Source: Phlebotomus papatasi (lineage: Eukaryota; Arthropoda; Insecta; Diptera; Psychodidae). From it: a stretch of DNA of 64,000 nt. Position 1 is the stretch's first letter; each line of letters opens with the position of its first letter. Shown here piece by piece: positions 11,050-22,157 of the stretch. The position numbers and the translations under genes were made by a program. The stretch is taken from assembly GCF_024763615.1 (NCBI RefSeq), contig NC_077222.1, positions 30,752,001 to 30,816,000 of the forward strand, in the 5' to 3' direction. Under the pieces are notes generated by a model. It was not told where the DNA came from, did not search any database, and saw only the letters and a program-made list of their open reading frames with translations.

Positions 11050-13344
11050 ATTAGGAACAATTTTACGAGAAATTTTTTTTCGTATACTTAATATTCTACT
11101 TAAATTACATTCTATCATTGGTTAGAGTTAGAAAGGATATAGAGATTTAGCCGGCAAGAGAACACGATAGTTTGTCCTAAAATATTTTATGAAAATGATC
11201 TTTAATTATTTATTGATTAAGGGAATAAAACATAATAAATTGAAAATCTAGAATAAAAATTTTGACTTTTTAGGTCAGAGGTCAGCGAAACCTGTTTGAA
11301 TTGAAAGCAAATAAATGTGAAAATAAGTCTGTCCAGGTAGCATTTTGACCATTGACATACAATTTTCATTTGACGTTTGTTCGGTTTGAAACGGTTCTTT
11401 CTCACCTCTGTTTTAGATAGAAACTTTAGCATTTCTAATAAATTGCTCTTTGAAATTTTCCGTCTGTCGAAGTATTTGTCTTTTCAGTAGAATTTTGCAC
11501 AAATTACTTTTCTTCAGTGTTTCCTGATCGAGTATAAAGTGCAAAATATGAAAATGAATATGCAGCAGGAAATAATTTATATCTGTATCATCTCTATTCA
11601 CTTTTGCGTGTCTTTTTTGGGCAAAATCATAACTAGGTGGAATCTGCGAAAACTTCAGAGAGTTTCGCCCCATTGAAATGCAAATATGCAAATTATTATT
11701 TATGACTCCCACAAATCGACTTTTCTCATTTAGAAGCATGCACTAGTGGAGGATTTATGGCTGTGCCAGGGAGTGAAAGTCAATTTCTCATTGGGGAAAA
11801 GAGCTTTAGCATTACAGCCCACATGTGAATACGTGTACGTGTTGCTGAGGTCAGTCATAAAATCATTAAATTTTCGTGAGAAAACTCTATAAAGTATGGT
11901 GGATTTTTTTGTTTTTTCTCGTTTTTCATTGCTCGAATTTAATGGGAGAAAAATCTGTATAGAATCAATTGAATATGGATTATCTATATTTTTTGTTCTT
12001 GTTACTTTTGAATGACTCTCAAGATTGTTAAGTTTAATTTTTCGGTTCTGCACTGCATTGTATTTTAATTTCAGGTTTTTAGGATCGATCTTTTCTGACA
12101 AACCTATTTCTGAACCGATTTGGACAAAATTCGGATAATTTGTAATGTTTTAAACTACCTCAAAAATCTTATCAAGTTTGAAACAGTCAAATCAGTCAGT
12201 GTACTTTTAGCTTTAGATCCTTATATAACAGGTTTTGAGACAATTTACGAAATTAAATGAAATTAGTTTTAAGGTAGTAATGAAAGCTAAAACGGTTCTG
12301 AAAGAAAATTCTTTACTTTACTGATTTAGAATAACATCGAGCAGTCAGCGAATTTTCCTTTGTCATTGTTTTTGCTTAATGCAACTTAATTTTTGCCTTC
12401 TCTGTCGGAATTTCGCCATGGTATCCTTTCTCGTTCGAGGAAAAAAGCAGGAAAAGCTTCTACAGGGAAATCCAATGCTGAAAATTGCTCCTTTTGAAAT
12501 GTTTTTTGATAAATGATCCAAATTCGTGCTCCCCGTAATATTACAAAAATTCCATATCGTGGCTCATAACGATGTAATACATACTATTTGTGTATTACAT
12601 GAAGGCATAATGATTCTTTCAAATCTCAGTGTCTGTAAGCAGGGGAAATGGTTTAAAAATGTAACGATAATGAAATATTACACAGAGAAGGTTTAATTAC
12701 TTAATCTTCCGTCTCTTGGGGATGGGAATGTATTAACTATATATACTGTTTTGAGGTGAAAGAGGATAATGTAAGAGGATATCATTAGTGATTAATCTTA
12801 TTCCCTCCTGGGCAAATAATATAATTTTCATTCAGCCTTTTCTTTTGCAGATAATGCCAAGGATAATTATGAAAAATTGTTAAAAGAAAAAGAAGTTGAT
12901 TTTACAACAAAAACTTTCCTCATCAGCTCAACTTTCATCCCATTGGTCTTTCATCATGGGAAGAAATCCGGTCTCTTAACTCGTTTTTTTCGTCGCGATA
13001 TTATGTTCTAGGGAATTTGCGTTTCACAAAGTGTTGAAAATTTCTTAAAAGACCACTTCGTATCCCCGAGGCTAAATATTCAAAGAATTTGATACGAATA
13101 ATAACCAAAAACACTTCTTTGTACTCTCAGAAAAATTAACTTCTAAAATAAAGAGGTGTACAATTTTTGAATTATAAATGTCCCTCTAGCTAAAAACCAG
13201 AAAGAAAAAACCCGAGAGCATGTTTTAAAAGTGTTTCATTTAAAAGTGTCTCACTCACCCTTTGTTCAAAAGATAAGCTTTGAAAAATTGAGAGCTATTA
13301 ATGTTAAAATTTCGGTTTCTTATATGATTTCGAAACACATTAAT
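11050..13344. other. Intergenic, no gene seen
   Basis: AT-rich. Open frames at 11413-11739 and 11730-12101 (minus) are low-complexity, match nothing I know and lack coding composition. A small inverted repeat (GTAATACATAC/GTGTATTAC) is at 12575-12600. Confidence 0.5.
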
Positions 13345-14360
13345 AATTGAATATCTTCATAATAAAGATTAATAGTCTTTAGGCTCACAAAAAAATTATA
13401 AAGAAAATAGGGTACCGTGTGCTATTTCTGGACAAGGTGCTTTTCGGGACATAATATGGGTATTTTGGGACACATAAAAAATCCTATAAATAGTTGTTTT
13501 CTAATTATTTTTAAGTTCTATATGAAATATTAAGCTCTTTACGTGTCAGATAAACATAAAACTTCTGAAATTTTATTTTATTTAAAGAGTGAAATAAGCG
13601 TGTATTGTGAGTGTCACGTTTAATTTTTTACAAAACCTTCAGTGTGGTCAATTTTGCAGATGTCAACACAAACAGTGCTTAGTTTTTTTTCGATTTGAGT
13701 CACTTTATAAGTGAAATTTAAACAAATTTTTTATGAAAGAGTGAAGTTTAGAACTTGTACTTAAAGGTAAATAATCAGGCTCAGTGAAATTTATTTGCAT
13801 AATAGTGACTTTTGTCTGTCCCGAAATACCCAACTGTCCCGAAATATACCACTCTTACTTTTTTACATTTTTTGCTATTTTGTATAAAAAATGATGCATT
13901 TTTCAACAGTTTTCGATAAGAATTTTATTCTGGATAGCATAAAGAACATAAATATTTGTATCAACAAATAAAAAAAAATTGAGGAGTCGTTAAACTGTTT
14001 GATACTTGAAAGTGCTAAAAAGTGTCCGGAATTACCACACGTTACCCTATAGCGTTGGAATCCTTTCTTCTCATAGTGTAAACCAGAATAGCTATTATCA
14101 TTTATTCATAAACCAATTATGCTACTAATATATTCATTACATGCCACTGCATTTCTAGCGAAAATATAAAAGATTTAGCCAATATTACCACCTTTTGTAT
14201 GCATTTTACATTTATTGTAATCAAAAGTCAATGCGCTAAATTATCTTGAGGTATCGGCGGCAGAGTATCTAATGATAGAGAAAATCTTTTCAAAGATAGG
14301 AATCTTTCAGAGAACTACTTTGTGGTTTTCTGAGGTTTGCTTCCAATTTAAAAAATCACT
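13345..14360. repeat. Old dispersed repeat (copy 1), split by a MITE
   Basis: Positions 13345-13407 plus 14050-14360 match, as reverse complement, one continuous stretch at about 31525-31897. Shared blocks include GGAATCCTTT, GTAAACCAGAATAGCTAT and ATTCATAAACCAATTATG. The interruption is the 642-bp element at 13408-14049. Confidence 0.85.
13408..14049. mobile_element. MITE (642 bp), TAGGGTACCGTGTG ends
   Basis: The left end TAGGGTACCGTGTGCTATTT mirrors the right end (inverse of TAGGGTAACGTGTGGTAATT). CTGGACA/TGTCCGG follow inside. TA flanks both sides. The insertion is supported by the uninterrupted copy of its target at 31.8 kb. Interior motifs such as GGGACA and TGTCCCGAAAT repeat in both orientations. 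Confidence 0.9.
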
Positions 14361-14594
14361 TTCAATCTCAATTTTACGGAACTTTCTCATGGCGTGTAGA
14401 ATATTTAAAGGAAAAAAATATTATAAGCAAAACTCGAAAGTATGCAAAAATACAAATACTCAAATAAATGGGAAATATGTCAAAATATGGATAGGCTTCA
14501 TTAGAACCGCAAGACTTCAATTCATGGACATATGGGGTAACATGGGGCGTTATAACGCTTAATAAAAACATGCAAAAAATATTTTGGACAGATA
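14361..14594. other. Spacer, no gene seen
   Basis: AT-rich, with only short chance frames (14272-14571 on both strands). Confidence 0.5.
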
Positions 14595-15081
14595 TAAGGT
14601 AAAGTGCCCCCGAGTCGACCGGTTCCTCGACTCGACCGGCGGGCTAATATTTGAATATTTGATGGTGAATTTCTATAAAATTGTCACTGATTCGTATTTA
14701 CTTATGGAATAATTGTCCTATTAATGTTGGATCATACGCCAAATATTAGTGCAAATATAAATAAATTGAACAGTGAGAGAAATCCGAAAAAGTAAAAAAA
14801 AACATTCCGGAAATGTTTATTATACCCTGCAGTATTGATCCGAAATCGGTGTAAATATTATGCTTTTTAGGTGTATTGAGGGTTAAAGTCACCCTTCTTC
14901 ATGTTAATTTTATCCTTAAAAAGGTATAAAATTTACATTAAAAAATGTTGATATATTTTTACACCTAAAAATGTTAAAGTTATGAGGAAAAAAGTTAATC
15001 GTACTCCCGTTTTTTCTCAGTGAATAAATAACTCTACCGGTTGAATTGAGGAACCGATCGACTTGAGGCCACTTTACCTTA
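14595..15081. mobile_element. MITE with TAAGGTAAAGTG ends, carrying a nested element
   Basis: The left end TAAGGTAAAGTGCCCCCGAG is followed by GTCGACCGGTTCCTCGAC. The right end holds GAGGAACCGATCGACTTGAG and CCACTTTACCTTA. Without the nested 255-bp element at 14771-15023 the host copy would be about 230 bp. Confidence 0.8.
14771..15023 (+). mobile_element. 255-bp CACTGAGAGAAA-family MITE (copy 1, nested)
   Basis: This copy shares its whole length with 15191-15442 (inverted), 15491-15742 and 19996-20256. Common blocks are ACATTCCGGAAATGTT, ACCCTGCAGTATTGATCC, AATCGGTGTAAATATTA and AAATGTTGATATATTTTTACACC. It ends TTTTTTCTCAGTG. Confidence 0.92.
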
Positions 15082-15090
15082 ATGATAAGC

Positions 15091-15190
15091 TAAGTGGGGC
15101 GCCTTTGAATTGGGGTACCTTTGAATTTGGGTTTTTCTACTATTTTCAAAATGAACTGAGGTTTATTACCATTATTAAAAAATATATCAT
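15091..15190 (+). mobile_element. Left fragment of a GGGGCACCTTTGAA-type MITE
   Basis: AGTGGGGCGCCTTTGAATTG and GGTACCTTTGAATTTGGG match the left arm of the complete element at 39152-39370. The fragment stops where the 255-bp element at 15191 begins. Confidence 0.6.
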
Positions 15191-15442
15191 ACACTGAGAA
15201 AAAAGACTCTGCGATTAAATTTGCTTCTTCATAACTGTAACACTTTTTAGGTGTAAAAATATATCAACATTTTTTATGTTAATTTTACACATTTTTAAGG
15301 ATAAAATTAACATGAAAAAGGGTAACTTTAAGCCATAATACACTTGAAAAGGGTAATATTTACACCGATTTCGGATCAATTCTGCAGGGTAAAATTAACT
15401 TTCCCTAATGTTATTTTGACTTTTTCGAATTTCTCTCAGTGT
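15191..15442 (-). mobile_element. 255-bp CACTGAGAGAAA-family MITE (copy 2, inverted)
   Basis: It begins ACACTGAGAAAAAAGACTC and ends TTTCTCTCAGTGTAA, the reverse of copies 1, 3 and 4. Confidence 0.92.
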
Positions 15443-15490
15443 AACCATGACTCTAGGACATGTGTGTCTGTTACTTGATTCATTGCCCTT

Positions 15491-15742
15491 CACTGTGAGA
15501 GAAAACCGAAAAAGTTAAAATAACATTCCGGAAATGTTAATTTTACCCTGCAGTATTGATCCAAAATCGGTGTAAATATTACCATTTTTAGGTATATTAG
15601 GGGTTAAAGTTACCCTTTTTCATGTAAATTTTATCTTTAAAAAGGAGTAAAATTAACATTAAAAAGTGTTGATGTATTTTCACACCTAAAAATGTTAAAG
15701 TTCTGAGGAAAAAAAAACTAATCGCACCCTTTTTTTCTTAGG
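15491..15742 (+). mobile_element. 255-bp CACTGAGAGAAA-family MITE (copy 3)
   Basis: It begins CACTGTGAGAGAAAACCG and ends TTTTTTTCTTAGGG. It is the same family as copies 1, 2 and 4 and lies only 48 bp after copy 2. The right end has lost the CAGTG match. Confidence 0.92.
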
Positions 15743-17045
15743 GTTTGAATGCACTTCAGAAGACGATGCATTTCACAAAGGTGAATTAATCTAAAATTTA
15801 TTGTGCCAAATTATTGGTAATGATTCTAATTGTGAACAAAAATATAGTATTTTAATGAAAATGGGATGAAAGTAGAGTATTTGAAATCTGGTAAGTATTC
15901 TCAATAGATCAGTCTCAAGGAAAATTTACAATTGATAGTACCTATCTAAATTCCTATTCTGTAATCTTGTAAGACTTTTTTATGATAATTTTTAATACTC
16001 TTTTTTGTGTTTAATGGGATTGGAATAAGCAATTTTAATAGTGAAATTTCTTTGTGTTTCACCTTTATTGTATGATATTATATATAATACCCAAAAAGTG
16101 TCAGAATATACTGAATAATAATTTCAATTTATACAATCTCTACACTATTTCCCAACCACTGACAATGTAATATAATACCTGTCATTTATCTAATAAAATT
16201 TCCCATGTACGCCCGCTGACCTTTCGCCCCTTCAGTGATCCAACAAAAGGGAGGACTGGCTTCCAACAATGTTATGTGGGCAGAATATGGAGAACAGCGT
16301 TAAAATTAATAATCTCTGATATAAAATATAATACAGTGGTGTTTGCAGCTGTCATTTGCTCAATTAAAATAGGCAACTTTCACACACCTCTATTATTATT
16401 AATATCACCTAATTTGATTTACACGAACCATCGTCGTACTTTGGCGTTATTAATCCAACACCTCCACTACCCCAATTCATGATTACATCAATCGATTTTA
16501 TATCAAAAGCTATTCTAAACTGCCTAATTGAATGATAACACATTTACAATTCTATCGTACTGCTCTGCTATTCATAAATGACGGAGATTGAAATTTTGCT
16601 ACAGAAAATACAATTCCTTTCTGCTCAATTTATAGCTCAATTCTTTCCACCCGGAATAATGCAAAATTTTTATTGGTCACACGGGTGGAAAAGAGCTGAA
16701 ACAATAAAATCCAAATCTTTTGGGAAAATGTGACTTTGGAAAATATTCTTTTAGTTTCACAGCATGATACTTGCAGTCAGACACGGAGTTCCACATTTTC
16801 TTTTATAGATTTTTGCAAAACTTTCATAAGAGGGATGTTCATTTCACTTTTCAAAGTACAGGTGCTTTTTAACAAATATTAAACTGTCATAACATTCAAA
16901 TATTAAATTAAATTCAATGTCTGAGGAAATATTACAAATAAATACAAAAAAAAAACAGACAGAAGTGTTCGCTCTAAGAGCGGAGACAGAGACTAATGCT
17001 AGAGTCAGCAGTAAGTAAAAAAAGACGTAACGTTAACTTCAAACT
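15743..17045. other. Intergenic, no gene seen
   Basis: AT-rich except for 16200-16300. There an acceptor-like CGCCCCTTCAG (+) precedes a short open frame to 16482. No donor or known motif supports an exon. Confidence 0.5.
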
Positions 17046-17270
17046 TAGGGGAAAGTACTCTCCTTTCGAACGTTCATACCTTCGAATAATGTGAATTTTC
17101 TTTGATTTTCCAAGAAGATTTACACAAAATTATCACATAATTATTAATAATTGATAATAAGATATGCTAATATAATATATAATAGAAATATGTAAGCCAC
17201 TTAGGAAAAGTAAAAGAAAATTCACATTATTCGAAGGCATGAACGTTCGAAGGGAGAGTACTTTCCCCTA
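17046..17270. mobile_element. Palindromic MITE (225 bp), TAGGGGAAAGTACTCTCC ends
   Basis: The left arm (TAGGGGAAAGTACTCTCC, then TTTCGAACGTTCATACC) and right arm (GGCATGAACGTTCGAAGG, then GAGAGTACTTTCCCCTA) are near-perfect inverses with TA edges. Confidence 0.9.
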
Positions 17271-18679
17271 ATCATTTATTGGACTTAGAATTGGACTTAT
17301 GATAAAAGGGGAAAGGGTACCTTATTGTCTTCTCTAGCAAACACCTCTTCCGTATTGTTTAAATTTGATAATTTTATAAGACTGGATTTTTATAACCCTG
17401 CCTAAAGAAATGCATTTATTAGCCTCTAATCAATAGAGCACTCTCTCATTTTAATCTACGAAAAGAGCAATGAAAAAGTTTTAATTGTATGGACGTTAAT
17501 CATCGCTGTATGTCAAAAAAATTCTCTTTCATTCAGTTTTCACCATTTAAAAGAAATTAAGCATGAAATTCGAAAATTTTCTACACCCCCTGGACAGTGA
17601 AAAAAAAACCCATGGTGAATAGACAACGAATAGCTTTACTGCTGTTCCCATTTATGCATGCAAGATCAGACGAACAAAAAAGAAGTCTTATAAACTTTCA
17701 GACTACAATTGATGAATAACTGAATAATGGAAAAGTTAATGCGCATGAAAAGTTAAAGTTTATGAAAGATTTTAGTAGTATCATCTTTTTGTCTTCTTTT
17801 CCGAACTAATATTTCTAGTAAAAATGACTTTTTTTTGGTAGAAAACTAAGGTAGAACTTTTGTATTAAAGTTCAGCCTCATAAATATAGAGCAAAAGTCT
17901 TGGGTATGTTACAAGAGGTGATTTCTCTATAAAGGCATGAACGTTACATTTTTCGAGAGACAAAGTTTTATTATACAGAAGATATACAAACAGAATACAG
18001 AATTTCTGAGTGATCTTTCCTATATAATATTCTATAAGTGTGAAAAGGTACATGCCAAAAGTGCCCTAAAACATGAAACATATGGCAAAATCTTTTTCCT
18101 TTTTTTATGTTTTTCCCTTGGTGTTGAATATTGTCTATCTATGCACATAAGTTGAGTGTTAAAATAAATTTTCAAGCTCAACATTGCGGCAACACTTATA
18201 ATTAGAGAGGCGGAAAAATCGGCTTGGAAAACTAATTTCGTTCACTGAATATGGACACAGAAAGAGTCGTAAAATGTACATTACGACTATTTTATTCTCT
18301 CGATTCTCGTTTTTCTTCACACACTTTTCCGGATACACTTCCTTTCAAAAGTATAGGAACTTTGCACTATCTGATAAACTTTATTCTGAATGCTCTACAT
18401 AAAAGTTTACGATGAAGAAGGACATATTTTAATACCTATTTATTAATACTGGCGAAGCGGTTTAAATAGCGGTCAAGTTATTAAATGAAGCTTAGATGAG
18501 ATCTTGTTGCATGTTTGGAGGGATTGAAAGGACATTATAGACCGAAACATTAAACAATCAGATTATTTGGCGAAATTAATCGATATATTGACAGGCCAAA
18601 TATTTTTAGCTACCTACAAGAAACTCCGGAAAGTCAGTTAAAATATTCTAACTGAACCGCTTAAGCCCGTGTTCTGAAC
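17271..18679. other. Intergenic, no gene seen
   Basis: AT-rich. Overlapping short frames near 17865-18155 on both strands show no coding signature. Confidence 0.5.
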
Positions 18680-18900
18680 TACAGGTTGTCTGATAAGTCC
18701 GCGGAAATACATGAAAGAAACATAGCGTAATTCCAAAACAATTTTTTGCTAAATAATCTTCTATCACTTCAACGTATTTGACCAATTGGAAGAGCGTAAG
18801 GCCTATTCGACGCTTGTCAACCCAGTCGAAGGCAGTTTCCCGCTAATCCTAATCCTTCACTTCTTTGACATTCTCTACCCTTACCATCCTTATGGGTTGC
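18680..18900 (-). pseudogene. 3' end of a mariner-family transposon (fragment)
   Basis: A TA at 18680-18681 is followed by CAGGTTGTCTGATAAGTCC, which resembles a mariner terminal repeat. Reading inward on the minus strand, a frame open for about 35 codons ends in KYVEVIEDYLAK. This resembles the last residues of mariner transposases (KC-EV-GDYFEK pattern). The catalytic domain is absent, so this is a truncated relic. The family assignment rests on the pattern only. Confidence 0.5.
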
Positions 18901-19039
18901 TTTTGGGGCCTTTACTGTTAGGTAACTGTCCTCAGTATCAGTGAGGGAGCATCAGTCGTCGTGGATGGTTCACTCTCATGAAGTGAGAAATGGGTGGTCT
19001 GTTCAGTTCTCCAATTACCCCCTAATGGTTTAATATTTA

Positions 19040-19754
19040 GTGGGGTTGAATTAACACTTCTTTGACAGGGAACCCCTATTGACACTTTCGTCCAAATGTT
19101 GAAATTTATTTAATACATTTAATAAAATGTAAGTAATATGGCGTTTTTTTCATGAATCTACGTTTTTTTTAATAAGGATAAGTGTTCAAATTTCGCATTC
19201 CAATTGGTACAGAGTGGCTCCGTTCAGTAATAATCTTTCGAAGAGACAAAGCCACTCCAAAGCCAAGCCAAAACCATTCGAAAATCAACCGGAAGCCGAA
19301 AGTGCAAGTTCACGTACTCGCCGCTTTAGCGCTGATTGTTCTGGCATGTCGAATTTCGATATTCTTGACACTTCACAAAAAGTGAATTTTTGTGTAGTTT
19401 TGTGGAAATTCAGGACGGCAGAACGTCTTAATTACACTTTCACTCAAAGAGATGTCCTTTTTAGGAACTTGCTCATTTTTGTGTAACTCGTCGGTTTAAA
19501 CGTTCGAATTTCCAACGGATTTTTAGGTAAATTCTCTCTGATATACCTTCGAATCGGTAAAGGAAAAACCTCTACCGGAGAGAGCTCTCAAATGGGGAAG
19601 GTTATTACTGAACGAAAGGAGTAGGGTGTCAATAGACCCTGACACGAGTTCTTAAAGTGTCAATAGGTGTTCCTTTTACCCTAATTTGGGCAGACAAAAC
19701 AATTGTGGACCTGAATAAAATAATTGTAAGGACCAGCTCCATTTTTTCGAAATA
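19040..19754 (+). mobile_element. Composite relic: GGGTGTCAATAGG-family MITE plus right half of a 217-bp-family MITE
   Basis: The stretch from about 19066 (CAGGGAACCCCTATTGACAC) to 19682, ending TTCCTTTTACCCTA, matches the nested element at 39559-40093. It is followed without a break by AATTTGGGCAGACAAAACAA, the right half of the outer element of that nest. No left half of the outer element is seen here. It is interrupted by another insertion at 19215-19620 and cut on the right by a pogo-like element at 19755. Confidence 0.75.
19215..19620. mobile_element. 406-bp insertion with CTCC-GTTCAGTAATAA ends
   Basis: Compared with the copy at 40030, the sequence GAG/TAGGGTG is split here. The insertion has ends CTCCGTTCAGTAATAA and TTATTACTGAACGAAAGGAG. 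The open frames inside (19182-19486) are not recognisable proteins. Confidence 0.7.
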
Positions 19755-19995
19755 CAGTGGAGTCTCGTTATAGTCCATATTTGGTTTCAGATTTGACACT
19801 TGGGTCGCACTATAGTCCATGTAATTTTTTAAAATTATCAACGACTTTTAGTATTGAAATTGCTCGACGGCTTCCACTTTCTTTGCGCTTGTGGTACTTG
19901 TCCTCGCTCTCTTCATTATGGATCACAATTATCACAACTACTCAATAAAGTTTTCCAAAAATATTAAAATGATTATGAAAACATTGCATGTCGCG
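19755..19995 (-). mobile_element. Pogo/Tigger-like MITE fragment (copy 2)
   Basis: A TA followed by CAGTGGAGTCTCGTTATAG is the same kind of end as at 29549-30266. The body (GACTATAGTGCGACCCAAGTG and GGAAGCCGTCGAGCAATTTC on the minus strand) matches that copy. It is cut at its inner side by the 255-bp element at 19996. Confidence 0.8.
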
Positions 19996-20256
19996 TACAC
20001 TGAGAGAAAACCGAAAAAGTTAAAATAACATTCCGGAAATGTTAATTTTACCCTGCAGTATTGATCCGAAATCGGTGTAAATATTATGCTTTTTAGGTGT
20101 ATTAGGGGTTAAAGTAACCCTTTTTTATGTTATTTTTACCCTTAAAAAGGTGTAAAATTAACATTAAAAAATGTTGATATACATATTTTTACACCTAAAA
20201 AGTTTTAAAGTTATGAGGAAATGAAGTTAATCGCATCCCCGTTTTTTCTCAGTGTA
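19996..20256 (+). mobile_element. 255-bp CACTGAGAGAAA-family MITE (copy 4)
   Basis: This is the best preserved copy, with TACACTGAGAG...CTCAGTGTA as outer ends and TA on both sides. It has inserted into the pogo-like fragment at a TA. Confidence 0.93.
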
Positions 20257-21689
20257 GGTTAGCCCACAGAAAGGCTTACATTATTATCCCTCAAATAATC
20301 TTTAACCATTGCGAAAGGCTGTTTCCGGCTATTCTGCAAAATATGCTTTTAAGGCTGCTATTGCTTCTTTTTTCGATTTAACCGTTGGTCACGGAGGAAT
20401 TTCTTTACGTTTCTGGACAAACGAAAGTCCCTGGAAGTCAAATCTAGCGAATACTCTGGAAGATCAAGGAATTTGTATTTCGAATCTTTGAGTTTCGACA
20501 TTGATTTTCGAAATGACTTTATGAACAGATGTTTCGGCTTAGTGAAACTGCTTTTTTTTTAAACTGAAATTCAGTTTTTTCATAAATTTATGGGTTTAAT
20601 TGAACCAAAAGTTTGTAATAATATTAAAAATTCATTATTTTATCTAGTTTAAGAAAATAAATTAAAGAGCAACCTGAAAGTTAAGATTGGAACCCTCTTA
20701 ACCGACATTTCAAGTTTTGTTTATTTGAAAACGAATACCCAGCTTCACATTCCTGAAATAATTATTTTATCAATTTAGGATCGTAGTGTCCAAGACTTAT
20801 CTAAATTTATAAGACGATGCGTAAAATTGGTTGTAATATACATAAGTTCAAATGGGGATCAGAAAATAAAGCTGGAAAAGTTTTTTTTGTTGAATTTTGA
20901 ATTTGCGCGGTACCACTTTTCCACTAGTTTTTTTTTTTCATAATAAATTGGTTTGAAATGTCTGTGATATGAGCCATCTTACGCCTAATCACATTTGGAT
21001 CAGCATGAACAATAACTTGGATTATTTTCAACATTTCTGTGTTGGTGCGAATTTCGGGCTTTCACCTCATCTTCGAGGATTGCAAACCGCCTTGAAACTC
21101 AAATGATCAACTGCAAATGACTGATTTTGAAGGAGGATATGCTCCTAGTTCATTTAGCATTTTTGGAATAAATTTGCGTTGTTTTATACCTTATCAAAAG
21201 ACTTAATCACTGCGCGAAGTTCCGAATATGTCAATTTGAAAAATGATCTCACGCGTGAACTTCAATTGACTAGCAAGACAAGAAAAAATTGTCATTTCGA
21301 AATTAAACTTAGCATTAGATTCACATTTAGTATTTACATTTAGTATTGATAGTACTAAACAATCAATCACTTAAAATTCTACCGCTTATTTAAATATGCT
21401 TTTACGTGAACTTTTGAAACAACCTATAGGAGGTTAACAGTGATCTGTTTTTCGCGATTTTTTGAAAAAAATAAACGATCGAACCTCTTGAAATTTTTGT
21501 GGGTAAGTTAATGCATATTTAAAGCGGTTAAAGAAATTTTTGCAAAAAAAACATAATAGCGAACTAATGGTTGGTTTAGTAGAGCACCTCGTCAAAGAAG
21601 TTAATTTAATATTAAAAAGAATAAGCCTTTATTCGTTCTAATCGGTCTGTTTTTCTTAATCTTTCCCACTCTTGCCAAAATAAGTAATG
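20257..21689. other. Intergenic, no gene seen
   Basis: AT-rich. The 60-codon frame at 20309-20491 (+) matches nothing I recognise. No repeats with a partner in the window were noticed. Confidence 0.5.
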
Positions 21690-21905
21690 TAGGGGAAACT
21701 GGGGCACCACCAAACACGGGGTACTACCAAACACTGCGATTTTTTAATCGGATATTCGACTTCAGAGGATAAGGCCTATATGAATTCATAGATACTATAG
21801 GGATGCTTGTCTACTAAAGGAATTGTCGAGATAGTCCAAGTAGTTTAGAAATAAAAATTAGTGTTTGGTTGTACCCCGTGTTTGGTGGTGCCCCAGTTTC
21901 CCCTA
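21690..21905. mobile_element. Palindromic MITE (216 bp), TAGGGGAAACTGGGGCACC ends
   Basis: TAGGGGAAACTGGGGCACCA and TGGTGCCCCAGTTTCCCCTA form the outer arms, continuing through AACACGGGGTAC and GTACCCCGTGTTTGG. TA on both edges. Confidence 0.92.
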
Positions 21906-21968
21906 TGGCTTCTAGGTTGGAAAAATATCTATTAAAAATACTTAGGAATATTTGATCAAATAAATAAT

Positions 21969-22157
21969 TAGGGGAGACTGGGCCAGAATTAATCAATTTG
22001 CCTTAGAAAGAATTTTGAGCAAATTACTATTTATTCAGAGTAATTGACTTTTTCTCTATTCATTAAAATATTTATCAATCTCTTCCTAATATGTAAATAT
22101 TTAATATATAAAATGAAAAATTTCATTTGCTAGCTAGTTATGACCTAGTCTCTCCTA
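21969..22157. mobile_element. Short MITE, TAGGGGAGACTGGGCCAG ends (relative of 58810-59847)
   Basis: The left end TAGGGGAGACTGGGCCAGAA and the degraded right end GACCTAGTCTCTCCTA are inverted. The interior (TATTCATT...ATATTTATCAA) resembles the left part of the element at 58810. Confidence 0.7.

Noticed and set aside
11413..12101. Two minus-strand frames (108 and 123 codons)
   Set aside because: AT-driven, Lys/Asn/Ser-rich, no domain, no splice or start context, no repeat partner.
16205..16482. Acceptor-like CCCCTTCAG followed by an open frame (+)
   Set aside because: No donor, no recognisable protein, and composition like its flanks after the first 80 bp.
19182..19486. Overlapping plus-strand frames
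   Set aside because: They straddle the boundary between a MITE and its insertion, so they cannot be one gene.
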